In this document: positions 1-23,985 of the stretch, in pieces
How the letters are laid out: every line of letters begins with the position of its first letter
Position numbering within the stretch: position 1 is the first letter of the stretch
Origin: Prunella strophiata
Lineage: Eukaryota; Chordata; Aves; Passeriformes; Prunellidae
Direction of reading: 5' to 3'
Assembly (NCBI GenBank): GCA_036583965.1
Contig: JAZBQD010000030.1
Span: 82,092,800 to 82,156,799 of the forward strand
Length of the DNA stretch: 64,000 nt
The notes under the pieces: model-generated
Seen by the model: only the letters and a program-made list of their open reading frames with translations
Database searches by the model: none
Told to the model about the DNA's origin: nothing
Made by a program: the position numbers and the translations under genes

Positions 1-7410
<7,410 letters not shown>

Positions 7411-7850
7411 ATTCTCACCTAACAATACTTTTTGCACCTCTTTAGGCTAAAAGTGTGAGGAAAAAAGCAAGAAAGAAAACCCACACCAACAATTTAGAAG
7501 AATACTGTCATCTGCATTTTTCAGTATGCCTGTGCCATTTGAGTGGCACACTGTTCTCTCCGGTCTCCAAGCACAGTAACTGTATACAATCCATACTTAT
7601 TTTTCTAGACTAAAATTTTATACACTTTGATTAAAAGCCTGTAAGAATTTTGAAATCTCTTTGCATTCCTGTCTGAGGTGGCCATTTTAGACTGGACTGG
7701 TATAATTTTCCCCTGAAGCTATAGAAATAATGGCTGTGGAGGGTAAAAAATGGTTCTGTAGAAAAAATTTTTAGAAATCAATGCATAATTGTTTGTATTA
7801 GAGCCTTAATTGCTTAATTTGCCTTTATTAAAAAAAAAAAAAAGGAGAAA
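7411..7850 (+). other. CYFIP1: CYFIP1 3' UTR (proximal, end inferred)
   Basis: The 3' UTR begins after the TAG at 7410. Two ATTAAA hexamers are candidate poly(A) signals: 7630-7635, followed by T/G-rich sequence, and 7827-7832, which merges into a 14-A run. A canonical AATAAA is not met until 9155. Which end is used cannot be decided from sequence alone. Confidence 0.5.
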
Positions 7851-10399
7851 AAACAACAAAACAAACTCTGCTGGTGCTTTGTGAATAATTTTCTAGTCAG
7901 TTGATTCTTTTTCCTCTTTGCAAATCTATTCTCAGAGATCAACAATTATGGAAATGAAGGCTATTTAAAGTGTTTGTTTCAAAGTTATTTAACATGGAGG
8001 TGACCAATAGGATTCTAATATTTTTAAAAGGTGGAAGTTTGATTGATTAGAAGGGGTACTGTTTACTTTCCCTTAATGAGAGCTTCTAACACAGGTTATA
8101 TTTTGTTTTGCAGTACATACCTGTGTACCCAAACACATTTACAAGTGATGACGAATTCTTGTTTACGAGAATCTTGACTACAGTGATCAGGTGTAATCTA
8201 TCCCAGTACATAAACTCTAATGATGTTAATCATTATTTATTATGGAAAGTATTTGTTAAATTACACTTGCTGTATAATGCAAACACTGCATCAGTAAATT
8301 GGTAAAACCTTGCAACTATAGAAGTTGAATTTTAAAGCAAACCATTCAGCCAAAAGTAGTAACTCCTGCTTGCTTACTCCAGGATCCTGTCAGCTGGCTT
8401 TGGGATCAGCCCTAACCAAGATGTTAAGATGGCCAAAACAGACACAGACAGATAATTACATGTTTTACCCAGGATATGGATTTGTGGAGATGTTACTTGG
8501 TTAGTGTTTCTAACCTCTAGTGTGAAACCAAGAATGCATCCCTTTGAGAACCTGTTTTTCTTCCTTCCCTCTTAGTAGTTCATGGCTAGGTTACAGCACA
8601 TCTTTTCTCCTGCTCAGCTCTTTCCAGGTGCTTCACAGCCATGGAATCAACTCCAACAGTGGACAGAAATGAGCATCTGACAGAAGAGGTACGCAGGAAG
8701 TGAGGGACATGTAGGTATTGGAGTGGCAGAGAACTTGATTTTGAGGAAAGAAATTAACTGAAATTTCCTCAGCAAAACAGGATGGAGATTTTCCAGGCAA
8801 GTTTTCACAATCACAGGTTTCCCTAGGACATCTGTGCTTGAGAGCTGCCATTCTGGAGTGGTGTCTGTCGTGGTGAGAGTGCACACAAGGCTGCCCGGTG
8901 CGTGGGAGACAGAAATCAGAAGCACTCGTGCTTTGTTACACCAGCTTGTTGCAGGATTTCTTTTACAGATGATTTTCTTTAAGAAACACTCTTTTAGTTC
9001 ACAGAAGACTTATGGTCAGCCAGATGCTTCCCTGTGCTTCCAGCATCAGTTAAGCAAATGAACAACTTTCCTAATTTGCTGACATCATCACTGGTTCAAG
9101 GATGTCTCACATGCCTGAGACTTTGGCTTGGCACTGGTGCAGAAATGGTTAATTAATAAAGCCTAATTTTTTATTTAGGAACTATTTAAAAATAACTAAT
9201 CATAATTTCTGATTCGTACCAGTTACCTTTCAGCAGTAAGAGAATTGGTCTCTTAACGTCTTAAACTGCTATTAAATACATACTTTATGATCACTGAGGG
9301 GAAATATGTTTAAGACAATTCAGACATTAGTCTTAGGATATGTTTGTTTCTCATTTTTATAATGTAAATTTTTATTATTTTTTCAAAAAGTATTATAGAC
9401 TTGATAGGAGCTAAATATTTTGCTGCCTGCTATAACCTTTCCTACCTAAAAGGAAAAATGCAGCAAGGTGCACAAAAGGTGTAACTTTTTCATTTCCAAT
9501 TAGTTCTTACCAAAAACCTTTTTCTTGTTTGACACCTTTGACACTGTTCTTGTTTGACTCCTCCTGTATGTTATGACACATAAAAAAGGAAGGCAGCAGA
9601 ATTTTGTTTCACAGGTGGTAACTTGGGTTTTTTTCTGTCCTAGGAAAAAACTTAATTTCTCTTAAACAGTAAGGACTAAACCTGACAACATCGAGCAGTA
9701 ACTATTAGTCTCTGTCTCAAGTATTTCCAACTTTCACATGCATGGTAGAAAGTTCTTATAAAACCTTCTTCCCAAATTTTTATTTTCTGCCTTTACCTAC
9801 CTGCCTCACCCTGCCCCCCCCCCCCCCCACCTTTTTTTTTTTTTAAAGCAATGTCATGAATGTTTCATTTTTTTTACTCTTTTTGAAAATACCAGTGTCA
9901 CAGCAAACAAAACAGCAATTTGTGAGTTCAAGCTGTAACATCAGGAATACAGAACAGGTCTGCAGAGCCAGGACAGCATGGTGTAGTACAGACAGACTTC
10001 TGTTACAGAAGAGGGAGCAGCTTCTTTGGCTGCTAGTAATGATTCAGATCCTTCCTTCTGCATAAATTGTCATAGCAGGAGTTACCATCTCACCTATCCA
10101 TGCAGAACACAAGCTTCTACCTTCCTGTTTCTGCTGGTCAGTTATTCTGATTTGGTAAAGTTGGGGTTTTTTGATGCAAATCCAGCAAGTTTTGCATACA
10201 ACTTTACCTAACCAGTACTTTCAAAGGATCAGTTGTGCTTGGTTGTAGCTTCCCTTTTCTCTTTTACAAACTAGGACAGGAGTAGTTGCTGCAGCTCCTG
10301 TTTCAATGTGGTTACAGTCACTCCATGGTCAGTCAGGGCACAAGTACAAAGGATCCAGGTTGCTGCAACCTTTTTACCACCAATGCAGAAATAAAGCCA
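7851..10399. other. Convergent CYFIP1/NIPA2 interval
   Basis: No coding sequence is recognised. It may hold distal 3' UTR of either neighbour. It contains AATAAA (+) at 9155-9160 beside AATAAA (-) at 9170-9175, and a C15 run followed by a T run at about 9,813-9,845. Confidence 0.6.
9155..9175. promoter_or_regulatory. Opposed poly(A) signals (AATAAA on both strands)
   Basis: AATAAA reads on + at 9155-9160 and on - at 9175-9170, nine bases apart, within AATTAATAAAGCC...TTTTATTTAGG. This is a candidate shared distal end for the convergent CYFIP1 and NIPA2 transcripts. The motifs are seen directly; use is inference. Confidence 0.35.
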
Positions 10400-10722
10400 T
10401 TTATTTTTGATAAAATTGTAATTAGTGCAATACATCTTAAAAACAGAAGAATGAAATGAAAGTATTTACACATAACTTAAGCAACAAAACCAATTGTGGT
10501 CTGAGGTCATTTTAGTACTTTTTAAAGTAAAAATAAGGCAAATAAAAAACATTTCAGTGTTCTTTATCCAAAAAAATCAAACTCAAAAATCAACGATTGT
10601 CTACACATACTGTTAAAAAGTACATGACTTTCCAGACAAGCTCAGACATTTCACAGCAGGAAAAAAAAAAAAAAATCCAGGGTTACAGAATTGTTCTTTT
10701 CTTAAGTAACACGTAGATATTT
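10400..10722 (-). other. NIPA2: NIPA2 3' UTR (proximal) with AATAAA
   Basis: This is the minus-strand sequence following the NIPA2 stop. An AATAAA on the minus strand at 10405-10400 is the first canonical signal, giving a 3' UTR of about 330 nt. A longer form ending near 9,150 is possible. Confidence 0.5.
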
Positions 10723-15840
<5,118 letters not shown>

Positions 15841-15964
15841 CTGAAACATGAACAAAATAATCACATTAGAATTAAGCTGGTAGAAAAAGGTGCTGTATAG
15901 GAAAATCTTCAACAGCTCATGTTGACTGGTTCTCCTGCAAGTGGCTTCTGCAAAGAGTGCTTAA

Positions 15965-16009
<45 letters not shown>

Positions 16010-16233
16010 ATCTGAAGCATGTATAAGCTTGCACTAAGGATGAGTAACTAACAAGTCTGAACACAGAGAAGGAAGGGTTTCTGACCTGGCATATAAAAAC
16101 TGAAACCCAAACAAACAAAAATTCTTTGAGAAACTTTGGGGAAATTTTACAAATATGTAATTTATTTTTGTTTTCACTGAGTATGCAAATCTGTGTCTGG
16201 CACATCATGATACTGACCAAAAAAATTACTTAC
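15841..16233 (-). other. NIPA2: NIPA2 5' UTR intron with T40 tract
   Basis: A 393-bp intron between the small leader exon and the first coding exon. It contains 40 consecutive A on the plus strand at 15,966-16,005, a T40 tract in the transcript, 125 bases upstream of the acceptor. Confidence 0.75.
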
Positions 16234-16294
16234 ATTGAAATCAGTCTGTAATAGAGTTTGAGAAGAGTCGCAGCATTTCTTCCATATAAACTCC
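16234..16294 (-). other. NIPA2: NIPA2 internal 5' UTR exon with 14-codon uORF
   Basis: A 61-nt exon candidate bounded by a strong acceptor (CTCTCTTTCATTTTTCTAG) and a consensus donor GTAAGTAA on the minus strand. It holds a complete small ORF, MEEMLRLFSNSITD, ATG at 16285 and TGA ending 16241. Placement between the CpG-island exon and the coding exon fits a leader exon. Called from splice signals only; transcript evidence would confirm it. Confidence 0.65.
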
Positions 16295-19200
16295 CTAGAA
16301 AAATGAAAGAGAGTATTAGAAGGATGTTTAATCATACAGCCATTTTCATCATACAAACAAACCTCACATGCATGCACATGCAATTACACTTTAACAGGAA
16401 AATCTGGCAAGAAATAAGTCCTTTACTTGCATCCAGTTAGGCTGTGAAAAAGTAGTGGAAAACAATAAGCTACTCAACATAGCACTACTCAAAATGCTGC
16501 ACGAGCCACAGTTCAAAATTCTCAAATCCACTTCCCTTAATCCTTGCACAGTAATTCTTAATATTTATTTCGTAGGAGAAACTAAGTAAATTATCTACAA
16601 GAGAGCGCTTTCACTTTCTATCAACTTTTCAAATAAACTAGATTCCTGCATGACACTAAACCATCCTAACAAATGAAACCAAAAAATACAAACCATCAGT
16701 GCGTGAGACAGACCAAACCCAGCCACCTCACCAACTGCATAAACATCATACTGGTTTTAAATTCAAACAAGATTTTCAGTCCCTTGAAGAAATTTTTAAT
16801 GCAAGAAAAAAAACATAAGACTTTTGTGGCTGTTCTCTCCACCATCTGTTCTAGCAGGTGTAAGGCACTCTGTTCAGGTAATCGAGCTAAGAATGTTCTT
16901 CCAACTCCAGCTGGTGCAAAATGTGACAGGGGTATTGCATCACCTGGGGGAGGAGGGGCTAGTTTTACTAAGCTTTATACTTTACCAGTTTTTTCAACAG
17001 TTGCTACTTTAGCTATATTACTAATGGGACTATTTTTACTGGTGTAGCTTTTCACTAGAAGAGAACTCTCCATATTGGCAAAACCACTTTTTTTTCCCTT
17101 TTTTTCTCTCCCTGGCTTGCATACCTTCACCTACACTGACAAAGGAAAAGAGCATCAGTCCCATCCTGACACCTTCCACCCACTCCATTCCAGAAACAAG
17201 GGAGAAGCACAGACTGCTTCTCTTTGCAGCAGAGGAAGAATTTGATTGCAGAAGAATTAAGAACTTTGTGTGCTCACAGGTAATTTTATGAATTTAGACT
17301 TTGAAAAGGATGCTATACTTCAAAATTAATATTTCTACTTTCCCCCATGTCCCAAATATGCTGAAGTGCCTTGTGAACCACTTTGTCAACCTTGTAAATG
17401 ACTCAGTCTCAACCACCCAAATTACATAAATTCAAATAAACTACTGCTAGCTCTTCCCATCAGATTTATTTGTCCTCACAGACATAGCCAGTCCCAATTC
17501 TGCTTTGGCTGGACTGCCTTATTTCCACCTAAGGTTTATTCAGATGTCTACAGCTTCAGACACATGTCACACAGTCATGGTGGACCCAGCTTCCCTCTGA
17601 AGAGATCTGGTTCCCTCCATATGCAGCAGATATAATTTGCATGAGCAGAACTGACATGTGGAAGGTCAAAGCAGTACCAAACATCAGAAGTTTTACACTT
17701 TAGGAAAACAGGACTTTAATTCTAACCCTAAGACTTACTAATGCATGCTTATAAATATAATCAAGAAAAATTATCTATGGGCATGAGAAAATGCCATGAA
17801 ATGAGCAGCTTCTGGAATAAATAACAACTCTCATTTCTGCCTTGGGACGTGCCAAAGCTGTTGCATTCCAGCAGCCAGGGCCACTACTAGGTTATAAACA
17901 GAGAAAAGCCAGAAAATGTAGGAGTTAAATGAAGCTGGTAGTCAATGTAGTTCTGCAAAGGTTCTCTAATCAAGTTCACAGCTGATTTTAACACATAGAA
18001 CACTTCATCCACTCAAGACCAGCAGTGTCATGGAGGCGTACTAGCTTCCTGCTCTTATTTCAGAGAAGTAAAGAAGGGCTGAGACTCTCCTATTCACAGA
18101 AGATACAACATCTACCATGCCTCCACTCATTAATGAATAGCCCGTGGATCTGCTGCTGTCATGAGTCACAACTCTCAGTGTGCAACAGTGCAATGACAGA
18201 CCACACAGGGAACTGGGTCTGAAGGTTATCAGACACAGATTGATGGAGAAACTCAGAATGTGGAAAAAAAAAACCTGTGGGAGATAAGCAAATCCAAAGC
18301 TTTTTTTGCTTATTTTCAAGATGTAACCAAATGTATCACAAATGCTAGCAGATACAGACTCTCTGGTCCAAAACACAGGATAACACTTCTTTGCCTCTTT
18401 GCTCAGAAGTCGTTTTCTCTCAAAAGCAGTACAAACAGAGTGCTCCAAAGATGTTACATTTTTTGCACCAAGTGACCTCTCTAAATATTCAGAAACATTA
18501 AAAGTGGTGTAATGAGAAGAAGTAATATTTTACATTTAAAATTAGATAAGCATAAGTAAGAATATGGGAGTTACCAGCCAAAGAAAATTAGTATCACTTC
18601 CACGAGCTGTAGGTTGTATGGAAGCAATAATTAGAGCTGGGAAAAGCAGACATGGTGCATTGTTCCAACTTCACTTACTTGGCCACAAGCCCTCTAGAGT
18701 TAAGTAGACAGTCTTAAAAGACTTACAAGAAATAATCTAAATATACACTACACTATTTAAATTCAAGAATCTTTTTTAAAACTTGCTCTTTTCAACTCTG
18801 ATCAGGATGATGCCATTAAGCAAAAAAAAAAAAAAATTACCTTAACAGGCCATTTACTTCAACCCTTTGCCATGTACTACATAATTCCCTGCTGCTCCTC
18901 ATTATAGATAATTCAGCCAAGCTTCTCCCACAAAATACTTGCAAAGGAAACTTCATAAACGTGGCAGCCATGCTTTGATGCCATTAGGAACTCTCATTAT
19001 CTGATCATCTTCACTTTTACTACCAAATCCCACTGCTGGAATCTTTGTATCAATTCTTTGAATCCACATATCAACTTTTCCTGGCAGGTGCCTCCTGCTG
19101 TGCCACCCTCCAGGTCCTTTCCCAAAAGCTTTTTTTAAGTGCAATTTCCAAAGCTGCATATAGTACTTCAGCTTGAGTTATTATCAGTTCTGCAATAAGT

Positions 19201-20377
19201 GGTAGACTATATTTCTTTTTAAACATCCAAACCAGGTGGGTTTTTAGCCCTTTTTCTGCAGTCACCTACTGTTGACTCATTTTCCACTTCTTGATTGGTA
19301 TAACCTCCTGCACTTCTATAGCAAATTACTCTTCCCTGGGTGTAATATCTTCCATTTATTCCTATTAAAAAACATCTCTTTTTTTAGAAATGTTTCCTGA
19401 AAACATTCAACCAAGGTTACACACTGGCAATCCTTCCCTGTGCAATGTTATTGATTATTTCTTTGTCTTTTGAGCCAGATCAATAACATTAAACAGCCAA
19501 AGATTCAGACATGGTGGAAGATTTTTGAACAAAAGCCTGCTTTGACAAGACAATAATACTCTAGGTACAGCCATTCTGCACCTTTTGAATTGTTCTGTGG
19601 TATTTTACTGTCAATTCTGCTTAAGTTTAATGTTTCTAACATTGGAATTAAGCACCTATTTAATGCCCTTCTAGCCATAAAGCTTGTCAGGGAAGAAAAG
19701 GAGGTTGAACTAACAAGTTGCTTTAACAAATACACATTGACTATTATGTGTCATGCTGGCTATTATGCGTTCCCTTCTTCCCTTCCACAAGCATAAAACT
19801 ACATGAAACAAACATTCCCTAACAAAACAGAAATCCAAATGCTCAGTGATGAGCCTCTAGAAGGCTAATTATACATACCAATTTTGTTCCAAAATCCAGA
19901 GGCATTCACTTCTTAAATATTTCAAAGTTAGGTTTCTAAAACAGAAGTCAAAAATAGCATTAATTGGCATGTTAAGAATTTGGCAAAAAGATTATGTCCA
20001 TTATTTCAAGACAATTTAATTTTCATGCATGACACACAAGACCATGTCCAATCTATGCTTGAAAAAGGAAGAGGATTTTTGTTTCAGAAACACTTGAATA
20101 ACAAATCAGTGTGATTTTACATTTGATCTTCCTTAGATACAGCTTGCCTGAAGCCATAGTTATTTCATCTTTTTGCTTTTCACTTCACAAATCAAAGAAA
20201 CTAACCTGTGATCTAAGTTATTCTTTAGAAGGTACCATATTAAAGTTGAACTGAAATATTTTCCTAACTTTTTCAGTTTCATTCTGTAACTGAAGTGCTA
20301 AGGCACTTTTATTGCAAGATACCTAATATCGAGTTTTAATTATTGGCTTTGATATGATGAGTTTTCAGAGGATGTTT

Positions 20378-20825
20378 ACACAGAATCACAGAATATGCCG
20401 AGTTGAAAGGAACCCACAAGGATCATCAAGTCCAGCTCCTGTTCCCTGCACAGGACAGCCCCAAGAAACCCACCATGTGCCTGAACACACACAGGCTTAA
20501 ACTCTGTCAGGCTGGTGCTGTGACCACTGCCCTGGGGAGCTGTTCCAGTGCCAACCACCCTCTGGGTGCAGAACTTTTTCCTAATATCCAACCCAAATCT
20601 TCCCTGACACAGCTTCAGGCCATTCCCCTGGGTCCTGCCACTGGTCAGCAGAGAGAAGAGACCAGTGCCCACCCCTCTGCTTCCCCTCATCAGGAAGCTG
20701 TAGACCCTGATGAGGTCCTCCCCTCAGTCTCCTCTTCAGGCTGAACAGACCAAGTGCCCTCAGCTGCTCCTTACACAGCTTCCCCTCCACCCCCTTCACC
20801 ATCTTTGCAGCCCTCCTTTGGATAC
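20378..20825 (-). mobile_element. CR1 LINE 3' fragment
   Basis: The plus strand opens with ACACAGAATCACAGAAT, the reverse complement of a CR1 3' terminus, followed by GGATCATCAAGTCCAGC and, near the far end, CTCTTCAGGCTGAACAGACC. It is truncated at its 5' (right) end like most CR1 copies. Boundaries approximate. Confidence 0.92.
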
Positions 20826-22212
20826 ACAGAATGCTGGGGCAGTGGGGAGTATGAACACAGAAACATTCTTAGTAAGATTACTAAAACCCCCAAATATACC
20901 TAATTATTAAATCCAAGCCTTCCTCAGTCATGTTCCATCCACTCACATACATATCTTTTAAACAGAGGTATAGAGAGAACATTGAAGCACAGACACAACA
21001 GAGTATTAGGACAAAAGAGTTCAAACCTCAGTGCACCTTTAAAAGGCCAAGATGGATGCACACAGTACCTATGGATTCTGTATACACTGTTTAGGAAACA
21101 ACATATTCAATTTTGTACTGCACATTTGCCCCAAAGCAGGATACAATTTTCCAGCTCTGTCAAAGTTAAAGACTGCCTAAACTTATACACATAATTATTT
21201 ACATATTACACACAGGCAAGTTAAAATCATATTTATGCTATATATACATATATATATATAATGTTAGAGGCACTGTCAGGTGCTCAGAAGGAAAACCATA
21301 CCTTAACTATCCTAAAATTGTCCATTTTAAAAGGTTTAGATAAACTATGGGGAAAATTAATTCTTTACAGCAGATTTATATATATAAAGCAAAAACAACA
21401 AGCACTCCATTTTATGAACACAGGAGGAAACAAAAAAATCCACATTAAAAACTTATTCTTTGCATATGCTACCTGTAGTTATTCTATTTAAAAAATTACC
21501 TTTAATTAAAGCACTTTCACATAAAGCTAAAAAGTGTCTTGATTATAACACTGTTATTCATTAACTGAATACAAACTACAGGCAGTGCTTTATAACAGAT
21601 ACTGCATTGACTGTTTTCATGGAAAGCTATCAAAACAGACTCAAGATAAGACTTGCCTCATCTTTGCTGTACCTGGCACATGAGTTGCACTCTTGTGGGA
21701 AGAATAACCAGGGTCACTGAAGTTCCACCTTTGGTATTTAATATGGGCAGTTTCACATTTAAGATAATTCAGGAAGTTAAAGTCCAATCTATACATTAGT
21801 CACAGCTACTCTTTTGACATGACTGATAACCTGTTATAACCTGCTTTCCTGTCGCCAGGATTTTATCATCAGAATTAAGTACTTCAACAAAAGCAGAACT
21901 AGCGTGACACTGAATTCTAAATACAGTGATACAAATGAAACCTTATGGAATAATTTTCTATTGATTGAGCTGTTACCTTCCAGGGGAAAAGCCCTAACTG
22001 AATACAACGAGGCACATCAAAGGCATTAAGATAGAACCACAGTGACATTCATCACGTTTTCAAGTACAAACAATGTTAAAGACATTGTAGCGAAAAAGAG
22101 AAAGTTGACTGCTGGAAAAAGAGTGGGGGAAAAAACAGGGACGAAGGAGTTAGATGCAGGCAACATCTTCACACTGTATCATGAATGAATAAAAATAAAA
22201 ATCTTCACTCTG

Positions 22213-22452
22213 AATCACAGAATCAACTAGGCTGGAAAAGACATGTCAGACAGAGTCACACCTATAACCCAACCAGCACTATGTCAATAGACCCTGGCAC
22301 TAAGTGCCATGTCCACTGTTCTCTTACACAGCTCCGAGGACAGGGACTCCACCAGGAACCTCCCTGGTCAACCACTCCAACATCTCATCACCCTGCCCAT
22401 GAAGAAATTCCTCCTAATGTCCAACCTAAACCTCCCCATGTCAGCTTAAGAC
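22213..22452 (-). mobile_element. CR1 LINE 3' fragment (short, diverged)
   Basis: Starts AATCACAGAATCAACTAGG and includes GAAATTCCTCCTAATGTCCA and ACCTAAACCTCCC, hallmarks of the antisense CR1 tail. It is more diverged than the neighbouring copies and lies about 540 bp inside NIPA2 from the first exon. Confidence 0.85.
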
Positions 22453-22619
22453 TACAATGAATTACAATGAAAAAGCTACGACTCCTTTTTCCACGTCAAA
22501 ATGATGCACCAGGGCTCTGAAGTTCTGAAGGTGCTCTGGAACCAGGCTGCACAAGCCTCAACCTGGGATAGTTCAACCCTGGACCAAACCGAAGAGGAAC
22601 CGGGTTAGCTCCCTGGTTA

Positions 22620-23580
22620 AGCACACGCCAGCACGGGGCACAGCGGCTCGGAGCCCGGGCAGACCCAGCACCCTGTACCTGGACACCTCTGCCCGCTGGG
22701 ACAACCCCGCGAACAGCCCGGTTTAGAGCTTCCAATCTCGGCCTTCTCAGACCGAAGCACAAGTTTCGCACTACGGAGAAACCACCCTTGGGCTCGGACA
22801 GCCAGACGCAAGGCCCGCAGCCCGCGCCCCCGGCCCGCTATCCCTCACACGCCGCAGCTGCCCGGCAACCTGAGGCCTTGCGCCGAGGCGCTGCCCGGGG
22901 AGGGAGCCCCGCTTCGCCCCGCTTCCCCCCGCCCCCGCGGGGCCGGCCGGGCCCCCTGCCCGCCTCTCCCCGCCTCTCCCCGCCGTTACCTGCGCTCACG
23001 GCCCCTCTCACATGCCCGCCGGGAGCGGCGAACCAAGAGGAGACGGGGGCGGGGGAGGCCGGAGCGGGCGGTGGGAGGGGCCGGCGCCCGTCCGCCCAGC
23101 GCCAGGAGGGGACGGGACGTCCCCTCCCGCAGCCCCGCCTTGCCCCGGGTCACATTCCCCTCCCGCAGCCCCGCCTTGCCCCGGGTCACATTCCCCTCCC
23201 GCAGCCCCGCCTTGCCCCGGGTCACATTCCCCTCCCGCAGCCCCGCCTTGCCCCGGGTCACATTCCCCTCCCGCAGCCCCGCCTTGCCCCGGGTCACATT
23301 CCCCTCCCGCAGCCCCGCCTTGCCCCGGGTCACATTCCCCTCCCGCAGCCCCGCCTTGCCCCGGGTCACATTCCCCTCCCGCAGCCCCGCCTTGCCCCGG
23401 GTCACATTCCCCTCCCGCAGCCCCGCCTTGCCCCGGGTCACATTCCCCTCCCGCAGCCCCGCCTTGCCCCGGGCGGGCGGCGATTCCCCGCGCCGGGCGC
23501 AGTGCCGGCACACTCGCCATGGGGCCGCGGCTGCCCTGCAGCTGGGATAGCGCATTCCCGCCGCCCGGCCCTGCCAGCAT
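22620..23580 (-). promoter_or_regulatory. NIPA2: NIPA2 CpG-island promoter and first exon
   Basis: A GC- and CpG-rich block in otherwise AT-rich DNA. On the minus strand a donor GCGCAG|GTAACGG places the 3' end of a non-coding first exon at 22,990. GC boxes (GGGGGCGGGGGAGG at 23,045-23,058) and no TATA box suggest dispersed initiation at about 23,030-23,120. An ATG-TGA start-stop lies at 23,013-23,008, inside this exon if transcription starts upstream of it. The island includes the minisatellite at 23,121-23,473. Confidence 0.75.
23121..23473. repeat. Perfect 36-bp GC-rich minisatellite, 9.8 copies
   Basis: Units start every 36 bases from 23,121 (23,157, 23,193 ... 23,445); the last is cut after 29 bases. 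Each begins CCCCTCCCGCAGCCCCGCC and ends GGGTCACATT, carrying three CpGs, one GC box core (GGCGGGGC on -) and one GGGTCA half-site. No mismatch was seen between copies. Because 36 is divisible by 3 and no stop occurs, long open frames cross it on both strands; they are not genes. Confidence 0.97.
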
Positions 23581-23600
23581 CCGCGCTGCGCAGCTTTTAC

Positions 23601-23985
23601 ACTCACAGAAAATCGCAGAATGCTTTGTGTCGGAAGGGGACCTTGAAGATCATCCAGTTTCAACCCACCCTGCCGTGGACAGGGACACCTTCGACTAGAC
23701 CAACTCGCTCAAAGCCCCATCTAGCCTGGTCTTTACCACTTCCAGAGATGAGACATCCACAACTTCTCTAGGCAACCTGTTTCAGCTCCTCTTCACCCTC
23801 ACAGTATGGAATTTTTCCTGTTATCTAATCTAAAACATACCCTCTGTCACTTTGATACCATTTCCTCCTGCATTGTCACTACATAAATAGTCTGCCGCAT
23901 CTTTCCTGTAAGTTTCCTTCAGGTACTGGAAGGCTGCAATTAGGTCACGCCGAAGCCTTCTCTTTTGCAGGCTGAAATAAACACA
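23601..23985 (-). mobile_element. CR1 LINE 3' fragment
   Basis: The antisense CR1 tail runs from ACTCACAGAAAATCGCAGAA through GACCTTGAAGATCATCCAG, CACCTTCGACTAGACC and CTTCAGGTACTGGAAGGC to CGAAGCCTTCTC. It abuts the NIPA2 CpG island, with its 3' end next to the promoter. Truncated at 5' end; boundaries approximate. Confidence 0.93.

Larger units (their letters stand above)
16295..22989 (-). other. NIPA2: NIPA2 large 5' intron
   Basis: A 6.7-kb intron between the CpG-island exon and the leader exon. It carries CR1 fragments at 20,378-20,825 and 22,213-22,452, an AT dinucleotide stretch at about 21,240-21,262 and short A-runs. No coding exon recognised. Confidence 0.7.

Noticed and set aside
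20376..20802. Open frames of 66-113 codons
   Set aside because: They lie within an antisense CR1 3' fragment.
22788..23771. Long open frames on both strands (up to 327 codons) with 12-residue repeats
   Set aside because: They are produced by the 36-bp array, whose length is a multiple of three and which lacks stops in several frames. No known protein similarity outside the repeat; they run into a CR1 fragment.
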